Under the pieces are notes generated by a model, which was not told where the DNA came from, did no database searches, and was given only the letters and a program-made list of their open reading frames with translations. A stretch of DNA of 37,648 bases from Herminiimonas fonticola (GTDB lineage: Bacteria > Pseudomonadota > Gammaproteobacteria > Burkholderiales > Burkholderiaceae_D). The position numbers and the translations under genes were made by a program. Every line of letters starts with the position of its first letter. Position 1 is the first letter of the stretch. The stretch is from positions 1 through 37,648 of the forward strand of contig NZ_PTLZ01000006.1 of NCBI RefSeq assembly GCF_003293745.1, given 5' to 3'. This document shows, piece by piece, positions 10,504-19,198 of this stretch.

Positions 10504-11046
10504 TTAGTCCGTATCACCGTGCAGATATACAGAACCATCCGCTCCCCAGTTGACTTTCGTAATCCCAGGTTCCTGCTCTTCGAGTCGCCGCGCCTCCAGC
10601 TCTTGTGGTTCCAATTCACCACGTTTCATTCTTAATTCATCTGCAAGCTGCCGTTCTTCAAGCGCTTTACCTCTGCGCTCTATAGCCAACAGAAAGATTT
10701 TTTTTAACTCTTCCTGAGACCATGGTTTAGAAATAAATCTGAATATCTCTGCCTGATTGATTGCTTCCATCACCGTAGAAAATTCCGTTGACGCACTGAG
10801 AATCAAACGTACCGCATCTGGCTGTATCGACTTAACTGTTTTGAGAAAATCGATCCCGTTGATACCCGGCATCCAATAATCGGACACGATAATATCGAAG
10901 GACACCTCTCCGACTCGCAACAAGGCCTGTTCCGGATCGGAAAAAATCTCTATTCGGAAATCCTTATCCGGAAAAATTTGGCGCAACGTGCGTTGAAGGG
11001 CATGCAGTACATTGATTTCGTCATCCAGTACCAATACTCGCCTCAT
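10504..11046 (-). CDS. Stand-alone response regulator receiver protein
   Basis: This is a CheY-like receiver with no recognisable output domain. Residues 1-125 form a REC domain with the acidic pair in VLDDE, the phospho-acceptor Asp56 in IIVSDYWMPG, and the conserved Lys in ISKPW. The remaining ~55 residues are Glu/Arg-rich, probably helical, and end in a short unique tail. Its start overlaps the stop of the upstream REC/HD-GYP gene as ATGA. It is the last gene of the kinase, HD-GYP, receiver set and probably serves as phospho-acceptor or sink for the kinase two genes upstream. The KPW-type receivers here resemble those in the HD-GYP, ATPase and GGDEF-EAL proteins of the same block. Confidence 0.85.
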   Translation of the reverse strand: MRRVLVLDDEINVLHALQRTLRQIFPDKDFRIEIFSDPEQALLRVGEVSFDIIVSDYWMPGINGIDFLKTVKSIQPDAVRLILSASTEFSTVMEAINQAEIFRFISKPWSQEELKKIFLLAIERRGKALEERQLADELRMKRGELEPQELEARRLEEQEPGITKVNWGADGSVYLHGDTD

Positions 11047-12383
11047 GTTCCTGCTCCTTCTGCTCGCACATAAATCGTCATGATTCCTGCCGAATTCTCA
11101 AATTCTAAAATTTGCCGTATCAAACGTTCGTTAAGGACATGGCCTGCGGAAAGAAGGAGAAAACCATCACTGGTTATCAGGTCGCGTGCAATGATCATTC
11201 CCGGCTTCAGATTTTTTGCCTGTAGGGAGATTGCCTGTACTTCATCAACAGGTATGTCGTTCTTGGTAATGCTTCTAAAGGCATTCACGACCTCAGGATC
11301 ATAACGCTTGCCCCGGCTTTCCAAAATTACTGAAACCGCTTCTTCAGAACGCAAAGAGCGTTGGGAAAGCGTTCCTATTTGTAAATTGTGAAAATCGGAA
11401 GCAAGAGCGACAATACGCGCCCCCAATGGAATATTAAAGCCGGTCAATTGATCGGGAAATCCGGCACCATCGAAACGCTCCTGATGTGATCGCACGATCC
11501 GCGCCGCACCACGTAAATCCTCAAGAGGCATAAGCAACTGTTCACCGCGTACCGGATACTTTCGATACAGGGCAAGATCCTGCCCATTCATGAGCGAAAC
11601 CGGCATGGCAAGCAATTCGTCTGTAAAACCTATTTTTCCGATGTTGTGGAGCAAGCCAGCGACAAACACTTGTTGAATTTCAATCGCATCCAAATCCATC
11701 TTTTTGGCAATGCTATTGGCGAGGTCTGCCACTCTAAGTGAATGGCCCGCGAGCCTCTTACCTCGGACTTCAATAAGATTTGAGAACATCTTGATCGATG
11801 TCAAAAAATTCACCCGAAGCTTTTCATTGGAGACAAGCAAGCCATCGTGCGCCTTTTTCAATTCTATGGTGCGCACTTCAACCTTTTTCTCAAGGCTGGC
11901 ATTGAGAGCGTTCAGCTCTTCGTTTTGTGCACGTGTAAGTTCTTCTAGTCGTCGCCTTTCCTGCTCCAAAGCTTTGCGCTCTAATGCTTGACGTACGATC
12001 AGTAGAATTTCATTTTCATCCCACGGCTTTGTAATATAACGATAAATCTCACCGCGATTAATCGCTTGCATGATGGATGAAACATCGGCATAGCCAGTTA
12101 ATAGCAGGCGCATTGTGTCTGGCCATTTCAATCGAACAGCTTCCAGAAAATGGGCTCCATCCATCTCCGGCATGCGCATATCGGAGATGACGAGATCGAC
12201 AGACTCTGTTTCAAGTATATTCAAACCAGCATGCCCGCTTTCCGCAATGAGAGTTTGGTATCCCTCTGATCGAAACAGGCGACGCAATGAAGAAAGGATG
12301 TTCGGTTCGTCATCAACAAACAAAATGACCGGCGAACGAGTTTCGTCACTCGCGGAAATATGATCTGAAAAAGTTGTTCCCAT
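11043..12383 (-). CDS. Response regulator with degenerate HD-GYP domain and C-terminal small domain
   Basis: The 446-residue protein has an N-terminal receiver with Asp68 in VISDMRMPEMDG and Lys in TKPW. A long coiled coil follows (about 130-185), then an HD-GYP domain (about 190-375). HD-GYP proteins normally hydrolyse c-di-GMP, but the catalytic residues are altered here: HD is HN (246-247), the second His of HHE is Gln (H300-Q301-E302), GYP is GFP (308-310), and the usual HPxxG is YPVRG. Loss of activity is likely, with a binding or scaffold role instead. The last ~60 residues (KPGMIIARDLI...LLSAGHVLNE) match the domain that makes up the small protein at 14658-14978. I chose the ATG at 12383 because it overlaps the kinase stop as ATGA; an in-frame upstream start at 12440 would intrude into the kinase gene. 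Confidence 0.85.
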   Translation of the reverse strand: MGTTFSDHISASDETRSPVILFVDDEPNILSSLRRLFRSEGYQTLIAESGHAGLNILETESVDLVISDMRMPEMDGAHFLEAVRLKWPDTMRLLLTGYADVSSIMQAINRGEIYRYITKPWDENEILLIVRQALERKALEQERRRLEELTRAQNEELNALNASLEKKVEVRTIELKKAHDGLLVSNEKLRVNFLTSIKMFSNLIEVRGKRLAGHSLRVADLANSIAKKMDLDAIEIQQVFVAGLLHNIGKIGFTDELLAMPVSLMNGQDLALYRKYPVRGEQLLMPLEDLRGAARIVRSHQERFDGAGFPDQLTGFNIPLGARIVALASDFHNLQIGTLSQRSLRSEEAVSVILESRGKRYDPEVVNAFRSITKNDIPVDEVQAISLQAKNLKPGMIIARDLITSDGFLLLSAGHVLNERLIRQILEFENSAGIMTIYVRAEGAGT

Positions 12384-13675
12384 CACTTCGCCACTTCTCT
12401 TACAGTAGCTTGCTGAACTGGCAGTGAAATACGGAAGCATGTGCCTGAACCGAACTCACTTTCTACCTCCATTTGCCCTTGGTGCTTTTGAATGATGCCG
12501 TAGGAAAGCGACAATCCAAGGCCGGTTCCACTGCCTACTGGCTTAGTGGTAAAAAACGGATCGAAAATGCGCGGCAAAACTTCCTTGGGAATTCCTGAAC
12601 CGGTATCCTGAATTTCAATCCATACGTTATCGTTCCTGACGCCTGTACGAATTGTAATTTTCCCTCGCTGCTCTCCACTGATCGCATGAGCCGCATTAAC
12701 GACCAGATTCATCACCACCTGATTAATTTGAGAAGGAAGACACTCCACCTCCGGAATGTCACCGTATTCCTTGATGACGTCCGCTTTGTACTTCACTTCG
12801 TTAGCGACAATATTGAGCGTCGAATCTATTCCATGGTGAAGATCGGCCCATTGCCATTCCTGAGTCACATCGACGTGCGAGAAATCCTTCAGGTCCTGCA
12901 CAATTTTCCGCACTCGCACAATGCCCTCCTTCGATTCACTTAAAAGCATGGGCATGTCCTCCTTCACATAATCGAGTTCAACCCGTTTGCGCACAGCATC
13001 CAAGCTTGCGCGCGCTTCCGGTGAAGTCATGAGTGATTCTGTCCGTTCGTAGGCATCCAGCATTTCAAGCAGATTGGCAATGTATGTTTCCAGCGCTCCG
13101 AAATTTGAAAAAATATAGCCAATAGGATTATTGATTTCATGCGCCACTCCAGCAGCAAGCTGGCCAATCGAGGCTAGTTTCTCAGACTGTATCAATTGCT
13201 CTTGGGCTGCAGAAAATTTAGCATTTAGTTCTACGAGTTCCGCATTCCGGCTGCGTAATTCAACCTCAACTTTTTTCCAAGTAGTAATGTCATTGATGGA
13301 AACAAGTAAATATTTTCCTTCATCCGTTACAAAAAGCGATTTTCGCGTAACCAGTGTATGTGACGCACCATTTGCCCTTGTAACCACTTCCTCGTTCTCA
13401 TTATCCTTTCCTGTCGAAAACACGAGATCATCCATTTCCCAAAACTGGCGACTTTGTTCGGCAGAAAAAAAATCCTCGTCAGATTTTCCTATAATCTCAG
13501 ACGCGGGCTTATCAAAATAAGTGCAGGCAAGCTTGTTGACAAAGACAAATCGATGATTCACGTCTTTGACAAACATAGGAACAGGAAGCGAGTTCAGGAT
13601 ATCTCTGTATCCGGTATTGATCACCGAACCAGAACTTAAAGCCTCATTGAAATTTTCAAATAGTGACGTAGTCAT
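12383..13675 (-). CDS. PAS-domain sensor histidine kinase
   Basis: This is a 430-residue kinase without transmembrane segments. A PAS domain occupies about 25-135 ([20 protein letters not shown]), and a coiled coil leads into the dimerisation domain with H-box [15 protein letters not shown]. The ATPase domain has N-box [14 protein letters not shown]1 DTGSGIP, F-box IFDPFFTT and G2 [11 protein letters not shown]. It is of the NtrB/HisKA type often coupled to receivers of the kind encoded next. The two downstream genes, both with receivers, follow with four-base overlaps, so they are the likely phosphorylation partners. No Shine-Dalgarno is visible; the leader is very A/T-rich. Confidence 0.88.
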   Translation of the reverse strand: MTTSLFENFNEALSSGSVINTGYRDILNSLPVPMFVKDVNHRFVFVNKLACTYFDKPASEIIGKSDEDFFSAEQSRQFWEMDDLVFSTGKDNENEEVVTRANGASHTLVTRKSLFVTDEGKYLLVSINDITTWKKVEVELRSRNAELVELNAKFSAAQEQLIQSEKLASIGQLAAGVAHEINNPIGYIFSNFGALETYIANLLEMLDAYERTESLMTSPEARASLDAVRKRVELDYVKEDMPMLLSESKEGIVRVRKIVQDLKDFSHVDVTQEWQWADLHHGIDSTLNIVANEVKYKADVIKEYGDIPEVECLPSQINQVVMNLVVNAAHAISGEQRGKITIRTGVRNDNVWIEIQDTGSGIPKEVLPRIFDPFFTTKPVGSGTGLGLSLSYGIIQKHQGQMEVESEFGSGTCFRISLPVQQATVREVAK

Positions 13676-13701
13676 TTTAATTTTTAATTAAGAGAGAAAG
13701 A

Positions 13702-13721
13702 AAATCCGTTTTTCCGGATTT
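13702..13721. terminator. Bidirectional intrinsic terminator-like hairpin
   Basis: AAATCCG (13702-13708) pairs with CGGATTT (13715-13721) around a six-base loop, with T-runs on either strand. It lies between the HDOD gene and the downstream kinase gene, so it probably splits the minus-strand signalling block into two transcripts or attenuates read-through. Confidence 0.55.
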
Positions 13722-13818
13722 TTGCTCAAGCATCGTAGACGCGGCTCATCATCTTTGAATAGAAAAATACATGAATTTTCGGAAACGTCGTCGGTACTTT
13801 TAAACCAGCTCTGTTTGA

Positions 13819-14661
13819 TCACGCTGCCAAAATCTGGCACGCCTCTTCGAAATCGGTCTCGGTATCCCGGAATAGGCGTCGCAAGTCAACAGCACGAATA
13901 TTCAAACTTTTCCAAACATCTTCAGAAATTTCGGGCACAAGGTCATTCTGGCTGTTGGTAAGATCCAAGCCGTGCACGATCGCATTCGCAGCGTGTACGA
14001 TACTAGGCATTCCACCCATATCAGAAGGTTCAGGATCGTGATGGTTTGAGATCGCTTTTTGCATGAGGGCTGGGAATTTCCAGCTTTCGGCAAGCAGTCT
14101 CCCAACCAACGCGTGGTCAACGCCAAGAACTTCCTTCTCTGCTTCGAGCATATGACAATCTTGCGCATCGCGATACTTTGTCGCGGCGCCATACTCCGAC
14201 GGAAAACGGGTGACGAGCACGAGCCTCCCAATGTCATGCATCAAACCGCAAACAAACGCGTAGTTCTGGTTCTCGTTGACAAGGCGCGCCAGTTGCTTCG
14301 AACAAACGGCGACACCAATAGAATGACGCCAGAACGTTTCAAAGTTGAACGTAGGATGCTTGACGGAACGAAAATTCTCCGTCGCACCTGCCGCAACCAC
14401 GAGGGCCCGAATACTGTCGAATCCCAGAATGGTGATTGCCTGTTGGATGGTCGTCACCTTGCGCGACAACCCGTAAAACGAGGAATTCGCAAGACGCAGG
14501 GTTTTTGCTGCCAATGCCTGGTCATGTGAGACTTTTTCTGCCAGCACAGTCAGATTGGCATCTGGCTGCTCAAAACTGGTGAGTAATTCCATGACAATAA
14601 TGGGCAAGGAAGGAAGATCCCTGACACTTTTGATAATGTCGGTAACCGCGATTAATTTCAT
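13819..14661 (-). CDS. HDOD domain signalling protein
   Basis: The 280-residue cytoplasmic protein is almost entirely one HDOD domain, a non-catalytic or poorly understood relative of HD phosphohydrolases found in signalling operons of motile and metal-respiring bacteria. The start reads VRDLPSLPIIVMELL, the common HDOD opening. The central LRLANSSFYG and IQQAITILGFDSIRALV are standard HDOD motifs. Unlike many family members it retains HD in GLMHDIGRL (141-142) and a later HH pair (ISNHHDPEP), so metal binding is possible. It overlaps the preceding small gene as ATGA and is the last gene before a terminator-like hairpin. Confidence 0.88.
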   Translation of the reverse strand: MKLIAVTDIIKSVRDLPSLPIIVMELLTSFEQPDANLTVLAEKVSHDQALAAKTLRLANSSFYGLSRKVTTIQQAITILGFDSIRALVVAAGATENFRSVKHPTFNFETFWRHSIGVAVCSKQLARLVNENQNYAFVCGLMHDIGRLVLVTRFPSEYGAATKYRDAQDCHMLEAEKEVLGVDHALVGRLLAESWKFPALMQKAISNHHDPEPSDMGGMPSIVHAANAIVHGLDLTNSQNDLVPEISEDVWKSLNIRAVDLRRLFRDTETDFEEACQILAA

Positions 14662-14978
14662 TGCGTGTCCCCCAATCGGTACGCCAAAATCTGTTTCGAT
14701 AATGTTTCAGATATGCCGCCAGTAGCGCATTTCCTGAAGAGGACTGCCATTCTCTTTTCGACACGTTCACGTTCGAATTTTAAATCGGCTTCAGAAATGG
14801 CTTCGTTCACCACAATGATTGAATCAATCCCACGACGCGACAGAGATTTAAGCGTCGATTCCGTCAGCGTAGTACCAGCTGGCAAAAGAACGACATCCTT
14901 CACATCGAGCACGGGTTCCGACAAAGTCATCCCCGGTTGTGCGTCGTCCAGTTCTATTTCTATCTGTCTGTTAATCAT
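14658..14978 (-). CDS. Small protein related to the HD-GYP C-terminal domain
   Basis: The protein has 106 residues. The pattern AQPGMTLSEPVLD...VLLPAGTTLTE...LSRRGIDSIIV is one I know as an accessory domain attached to HD-GYP proteins, and it is visibly present at the C-terminus of the HD-GYP protein at 11043-12383 (LKPGMIIARDLI...LLLSAGHVLNE). Here it stands alone, followed by a charged helix. Its function is unknown. It sits 86 bases downstream of the REC-ATPase gene and overlaps the HDOD gene by four bases. The leader is A/T-rich without a clear ribosome binding site. Confidence 0.75.
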   Translation of the reverse strand: MINRQIEIELDDAQPGMTLSEPVLDVKDVVLLPAGTTLTESTLKSLSRRGIDSIIVVNEAISEADLKFERERVEKRMAVLFRKCATGGISETLSKQILAYRLGDTQ

Positions 14979-15064
14979 GGCTGTTCTATTTTTAAATAAA
15001 TTTATTAATTATCATGACGTGCAGTTCTTATCTCCGCACATTCTGCTACTTATTAATTGACCTC

Positions 15065-17299
15065 TTACTCCGGTCCAAGCACTCGGAATACTTCCTCCAA
15101 GCTAGTCAGACCGCTCTGAACCTTGCAATAGGCGTCATCACGCAAAGTTGTGAATCCCTGTTCGCTGGCATATCGTGTCACTTCAGTAATGGCTGCGCTG
15201 GATGCGATCAGATGGCGTAGGTGGTCATCTGGCACCAGAACTTCATATAACCCAATACGTCCTTTGTACCCAGTTTGATGGCATACCGAACAACCTGTGC
15301 CTTTATATGCTTGCATAGCTTCGCCCGAAAATCGGCCGCCAAGTCGTTGTAATATTTCAGGATTAGGTTCTATCGGAGCACGGCAGCAATCACATATCTG
15401 CCGCACTAGGCGCTGCGCAATAATCGCCTCAATCGCCGTGGCAATAACAAAAGGCTTCATGCCCAAATCGGCCAAGCGGGAAAGAGTGGCGATCGATGAA
15501 TTGGTATGTAGCGTTGAAAATACCTGATGGCCTGTAAGCGCCGCATGGAAAGCAACCTCGGCCGTTTCCAAATCACGAATTTCGCCGACCAGTAATACGT
15601 CCGGATCCTGTCTCAGGATGGCGCGAAGAATCAACGGAAAAGTCAGACCGATTTTTTCCCGCACAAGCACTTGACCTGCGGCATCCAGATAGTATTCAAC
15701 CGGATCTTCGATCGTGATGTAATTCTTGTCCGGTGTAGCACTGCTTTGCAACAGGCTATACAAGGTGGTGGTTTTACCGCTTCCTGTCGGGCCTGTCGCT
15801 AAAACAATTCCTTGTGGTTTATCGCTGGCGTGCCGGAGGCGAGCAAGATTTTCCGGCCCGAATCCAAGTGCATCCATTTTTAAGACCGCGGAATTGCGAT
15901 CGAGAATACGCATCACTATTTTTTCGCCATTGATCGTAGGCAAAGTGGATATACGAAGATCAACTGCCCTGCTAGAGGTCTTGACTGCAAGGCGTCCATC
16001 CTGAGGGCGACGGCGCTCAGAAATATCCAATTCAGCCATCACCTTGATGCGTGATACGAGTGATTGATGCATGCTGTGCGGCACCTGCATTTTATCCACG
16101 AGAACCCCGTCGATACGCAGGCGAACCATGACGTTCTTTGCTCTAGGCTGGATATGAATATCCGATGCACCGAGACGAATCGCCTCTAACAGAATAGAGT
16201 TCACCAAACGTATCGCAGGTGGCTCGTCAGATCCTTGCAGGAGATCTTCCAGAGGCTGCATGCGTTCGTCGTCATCCAGAACGATCTCGATACCCTCGTA
16301 TGGATCTGAGGATTCGAAATTTGCCTCAAGATCCTCAAGAGAGGCGTCATCCGATTGATGAATTTCTTCGAGCTTATTCTGGATGGCCGCCATTGTCGCT
16401 AATACCGGAACCAGTTCCAATCCGGTAATAAACCTCAAGTCATTCAACAAGCCTGCATCCAGTGGATCGGCCATGGCGAGTGTCAGCCGTTTGCCTTCCA
16501 CCTTGAGCGGAAGGATTAAATGCCGCCGACAGAGATTGGCCGGCACCAACACAGCGACCGCCAAATCAACTGAAAACTCATTCAACGTCACCTGTTGAAT
16601 CAACAACTCTCTCGTCAGCACATCATGGATGGCGCGCTCCGCAACCCAGCCGCGTTCAACGATCAATTTGATCGTCGCATCCTTCCGTTGCGTCTGCTGC
16701 AAAAGCCTCATAAGCTCCTGCACTTGCTGGGTACTTAGTAATCCATGCTTGTGCAGCATGATCGCCAGTTGGCCACGACTGGATGCGCCCAATTCCAGCA
16801 ATTGCTCGTTCTCCCTCACCACCTTGTCTTGAAGCTCACGCTGTAAGCTGCGATTTTTCTGTTTCAGCTCATATTGTTCAATCCCCAACGCAGCCGTCAC
16901 ACGCAAATCTTCATCATTCCAGGGTTTAAGAATAAATTTGTAAACGGCACCGGTTTTCATTGCAGCAACCACTGCATTGACATCTGCATGTCCAGTCAAC
17001 ATGATGCGAATCATGTCAGGCTGTATCAGCCTGACCTTTTGCAGAAAATCGCCGCCATTCATCGTTGGCATCATGTAATCACTGATGACTAGCTGAAAAG
17101 ATTCTCCCTCCAGTAAGGTCAATGCTCTTTCTGGAGAATCACAGCAGACTACTTCGTAATTTTCCTGATGAAAGACACGCCTGAGCGCAGAAAGTACATT
17201 GATTTCATCGTCAACCAGCAGAATCCTGTATCGAGGTTTTGGCGCGACGGTGTTTCCCGGTGAAGCAGGCTCGCCGGTAAAAAGATGTCCATAATTCAC
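15065..17299 (-). CDS. Receiver domain fused to a GspE/PilB-type secretion/pilus ATPase
   Basis: This 744-residue fusion is the most distinctive protein of the window. Residues 25-140 form a receiver with Asp74 in VISDYMMP and Lys in LKPW. A coiled coil follows, then an N-terminal ATPase region (about 175-315) resembling MshEN/T2SSE-N, with two LL--HGLLSTQQVQELM-like units and the ILPLKVEGKRLTLAMADP segment. The motor domain shows Walker A GPTGSGKT (503-510), the Asp box near EDPVE (531-535), Walker B with GEIRD (572-576), the His box STLHTN, and the zinc tetracysteine C636/C639/C670/C673. All catalytic motifs are intact, so it is probably an active hexameric extension ATPase placed under phosphorelay control. 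No pilin, platform or secretin gene is nearby. It starts at GTG, overlapping the kinase stop as GTGA. Confidence 0.9.
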   Translation of the reverse strand: MNYGHLFTGEPASPGNTVAPKPRYRILLVDDEINVLSALRRVFHQENYEVVCCDSPERALTLLEGESFQLVISDYMMPTMNGGDFLQKVRLIQPDMIRIMLTGHADVNAVVAAMKTGAVYKFILKPWNDEDLRVTAALGIEQYELKQKNRSLQRELQDKVVRENEQLLELGASSRGQLAIMLHKHGLLSTQQVQELMRLLQQTQRKDATIKLIVERGWVAERAIHDVLTRELLIQQVTLNEFSVDLAVAVLVPANLCRRHLILPLKVEGKRLTLAMADPLDAGLLNDLRFITGLELVPVLATMAAIQNKLEEIHQSDDASLEDLEANFESSDPYEGIEIVLDDDERMQPLEDLLQGSDEPPAIRLVNSILLEAIRLGASDIHIQPRAKNVMVRLRIDGVLVDKMQVPHSMHQSLVSRIKVMAELDISERRRPQDGRLAVKTSSRAVDLRISTLPTINGEKIVMRILDRNSAVLKMDALGFGPENLARLRHASDKPQGIVLATGPTGSGKTTTLYSLLQSSATPDKNYITIEDPVEYYLDAAGQVLVREKIGLTFPLILRAILRQDPDVLLVGEIRDLETAEVAFHAALTGHQVFSTLHTNSSIATLSRLADLGMKPFVIATAIEAIIAQRLVRQICDCCRAPIEPNPEILQRLGGRFSGEAMQAYKGTGCSVCHQTGYKGRIGLYEVLVPDDHLRHLIASSAAITEVTRYASEQGFTTLRDDAYCKVQSGLTSLEEVFRVLGPE

Positions 17300-18549
17300 G
17301 TTACGAGTCCTTCCTGCGTATCGCTTTTAATTTGGTCTGATAAAGGAAAAATCAACGTGAAGGTGCTACCGCGACCTTCTTCGGATTCAACCTGGATGCG
17401 ACCTCCATGAGCGAGCGCTATATCACGGCTTACTGTCAAACCGAGACCCGTTCCTTTTCCCACATCACGAGTAGTGAAAAACGGGTCGAAAATTCGGTTC
17501 AAAATGTCAGACTGAATACCTACGCCATCATCATTTACCGCAATCCGGATTTCAGCATTGATTGTTTTGCTTGAAACAAGAATCTGGCCGCCCTTTTCAG
17601 TCAGCGCCTGCTGAGCGTTCTGAAGTATTGAAAACAACATTTGACTCATCTGGCCCCGGTCTCCTGCGATGCGGTCCAGCGGCTGCAAGTCCAAACTGAG
17701 CGAGATAGTTGGAGGCATTTGATCGCCAACGACCGCGGCCACAGTCTGAATAACTTCATTCAGGTCGATAGGGCCATCATCCATGCAATCAATATTGGAG
17801 AATGCTTTCAGATTCGCCACGATATGCGCGATGCGATTGGCTCCGCTGATCGATTCCGCTAGCAAACCGGGGAAATCATTGACAACGAAATCGACATCAA
17901 GAATCGCCGCACTGCCTTCACGACCGGGATTCTTGATAGCATTGACCAACAGGTCAACATAACCAGATGCGGTAGAAAGATTGCTACGGATAAAACCGAT
18001 AGGATTGTTGATTTCATGCGCCATACCAGCAGCCAAACTGCCTACCGAAGCCATTTTTTCAGCTTGATAAACTTGACGCTGCGCTTTTTCAATCGCTGCT
18101 ACTTGTGACTGCACACGTTCATTGAGTTCTGCGGAGAGCTCGCGGTACTGCCTCTCTGATTCCTGAAGCGCCTCATGTTTTTGTTGCAGCATTTCAAAAT
18201 CCGAATGGATTGCTTCAAGATGCAAATCCGCTGCCATTCGATAGCGTGACGAAGCGGCCAGTACCATTTCCAGCCATTTGCACGCTGTTTCAAGCTGTGT
18301 CCGTGAAGCGCCCTGTGCCATTAATTGGCCGACGATTTCTATATCCATGCGCAATGGGACAGCAATCATGTCGGGCGATGCAATCAATTTAGGAGCTGGC
18401 CCGATTATGTATGCGCCTTCGGTGTCGACAATATTCCACCGGTTGCCAATCGATTGGGTAAGCGCGCTCTCCAATCGTTCAAGTGAAACTATTTTGAGCG
18501 ACTGCGCCAGCGGTACCTCTCGATCAAAATGCAAAAATTGATTGATCAT
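17296..18549 (-). CDS. Cytoplasmic sensor histidine kinase
   Basis: The kinase has 417 residues. The first ~125 residues form an unidentified sensor region (RWNIVDTEGAYIIGPAP...IAVPLRMDIEIVGQL) that resembles a small GAF-like or PAS-like fold, but I cannot assign it. A coiled coil (about 120-175) leads to H-box [16 protein letters not shown]-box MLFSILQNAQQAL, G1 DDGVGIQ, F-box IFDPFFTT and G2 GTGLGLTVS. It overlaps the GTPase gene upstream (ATGA) and the REC-ATPase gene downstream (GTGA), so the receiver of the ATPase is its most likely target. Its catalytic half is closely similar in motifs to the second kinase of the block. Confidence 0.87.
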   Translation of the reverse strand: MINQFLHFDREVPLAQSLKIVSLERLESALTQSIGNRWNIVDTEGAYIIGPAPKLIASPDMIAVPLRMDIEIVGQLMAQGASRTQLETACKWLEMVLAASSRYRMAADLHLEAIHSDFEMLQQKHEALQESERQYRELSAELNERVQSQVAAIEKAQRQVYQAEKMASVGSLAAGMAHEINNPIGFIRSNLSTASGYVDLLVNAIKNPGREGSAAILDVDFVVNDFPGLLAESISGANRIAHIVANLKAFSNIDCMDDGPIDLNEVIQTVAAVVGDQMPPTISLSLDLQPLDRIAGDRGQMSQMLFSILQNAQQALTEKGGQILVSSKTINAEIRIAVNDDGVGIQSDILNRIFDPFFTTRDVGKGTGLGLTVSRDIALAHGGRIQVESEEGRGSTFTLIFPLSDQIKSDTQEGLVT

Positions 18550-19196
18550 GATCCGCCTTTTATCGCTTGCAAATACATGGCGCGTGAAAGCCCGTGGTTT
18601 TGTTCCAGCGAGAATTTCGCATCAATATTGTCGTACAGGCTTCCAAGCAAGGTATTAAAGGTATCAAGCACCCCGGCACCCGCCATAGCAGAAGCAAAAA
18701 ACAGAGGCCAGGTTGCGGCCGCCCAGCGCGTCTTAATTTCTGTCTCATCGAGAATGTCAGGAAGATCTCGTTTGTTGAATTGCACGACCAAAGGCAAGGT
18801 CTGTATATCCAACCCTACTCTGCCGATATTTGTTATCAGATTATCAAACGAGGCTGCATTATTTTCTGCCTGATTCCGCTGCGAATCCGCGACAAAGATG
18901 ACACCGTCGGCACGCGATAGAACAGCCTTGCGCGTGCCGTCATGCGCGACCTGTCCGGGCACGGTGAAAACCTTCATCTTGATGAGTAAACCAGATGGTG
19001 CGGTAAAACCGAATGGAAAAAGATCGAAGAAAAGTGTGCGATCACCTTCAGTCTCCAGCGTCATCATGTCACCGATTAGTTCAGGGGCGAGCAGATCATG
19101 CAGACGCGTTAGATTAGTTGTTTTTCCAGATAGTGCCGGTCCGTAAAAGACTATCTTTACAGTCAGGCGATTTCGTTGTTCATCCAATTCCGCCAT
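18546..19196 (-). CDS. MglA-like small Ras-type GTPase
   Basis: The 216-residue protein belongs to the bacterial MglA family, cytoplasmic GTPases that set cell polarity and control type IV pili or gliding. Motifs seen are P-loop GPALSGKTTN (19-28), the switch I area GDRTLFFDLFPFGF, switch II TVPGQVAHDGTRK (78-90), GVIFVADSQ, NKRDLP (141-146) and an SA-like FFASAMAGAGV. The TVPGQ form and this set of spacings are diagnostic of MglA. The usual partner MglB (roadblock GTPase-activating protein) is not encoded in the window. The gene lies two bases after the GGDEF-EAL gene and overlaps the kinase start. It could gate the neighbouring PilB-like ATPase. Confidence 0.88.
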   Translation of the reverse strand: MAELDEQRNRLTVKIVFYGPALSGKTTNLTRLHDLLAPELIGDMMTLETEGDRTLFFDLFPFGFTAPSGLLIKMKVFTVPGQVAHDGTRKAVLSRADGVIFVADSQRNQAENNAASFDNLITNIGRVGLDIQTLPLVVQFNKRDLPDILDETEIKTRWAAATWPLFFASAMAGAGVLDTFNTLLGSLYDNIDAKFSLEQNHGLSRAMYLQAIKGGS

Positions 19197-19198
19197 CG

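Noticed and set aside
12384-12440. Earlier start of the REC/HD-GYP gene
   Set aside because: It would overlap the kinase gene by 58 bases; the ATG at 12383 gives an ATGA overlap and starts just before the receiver domain.
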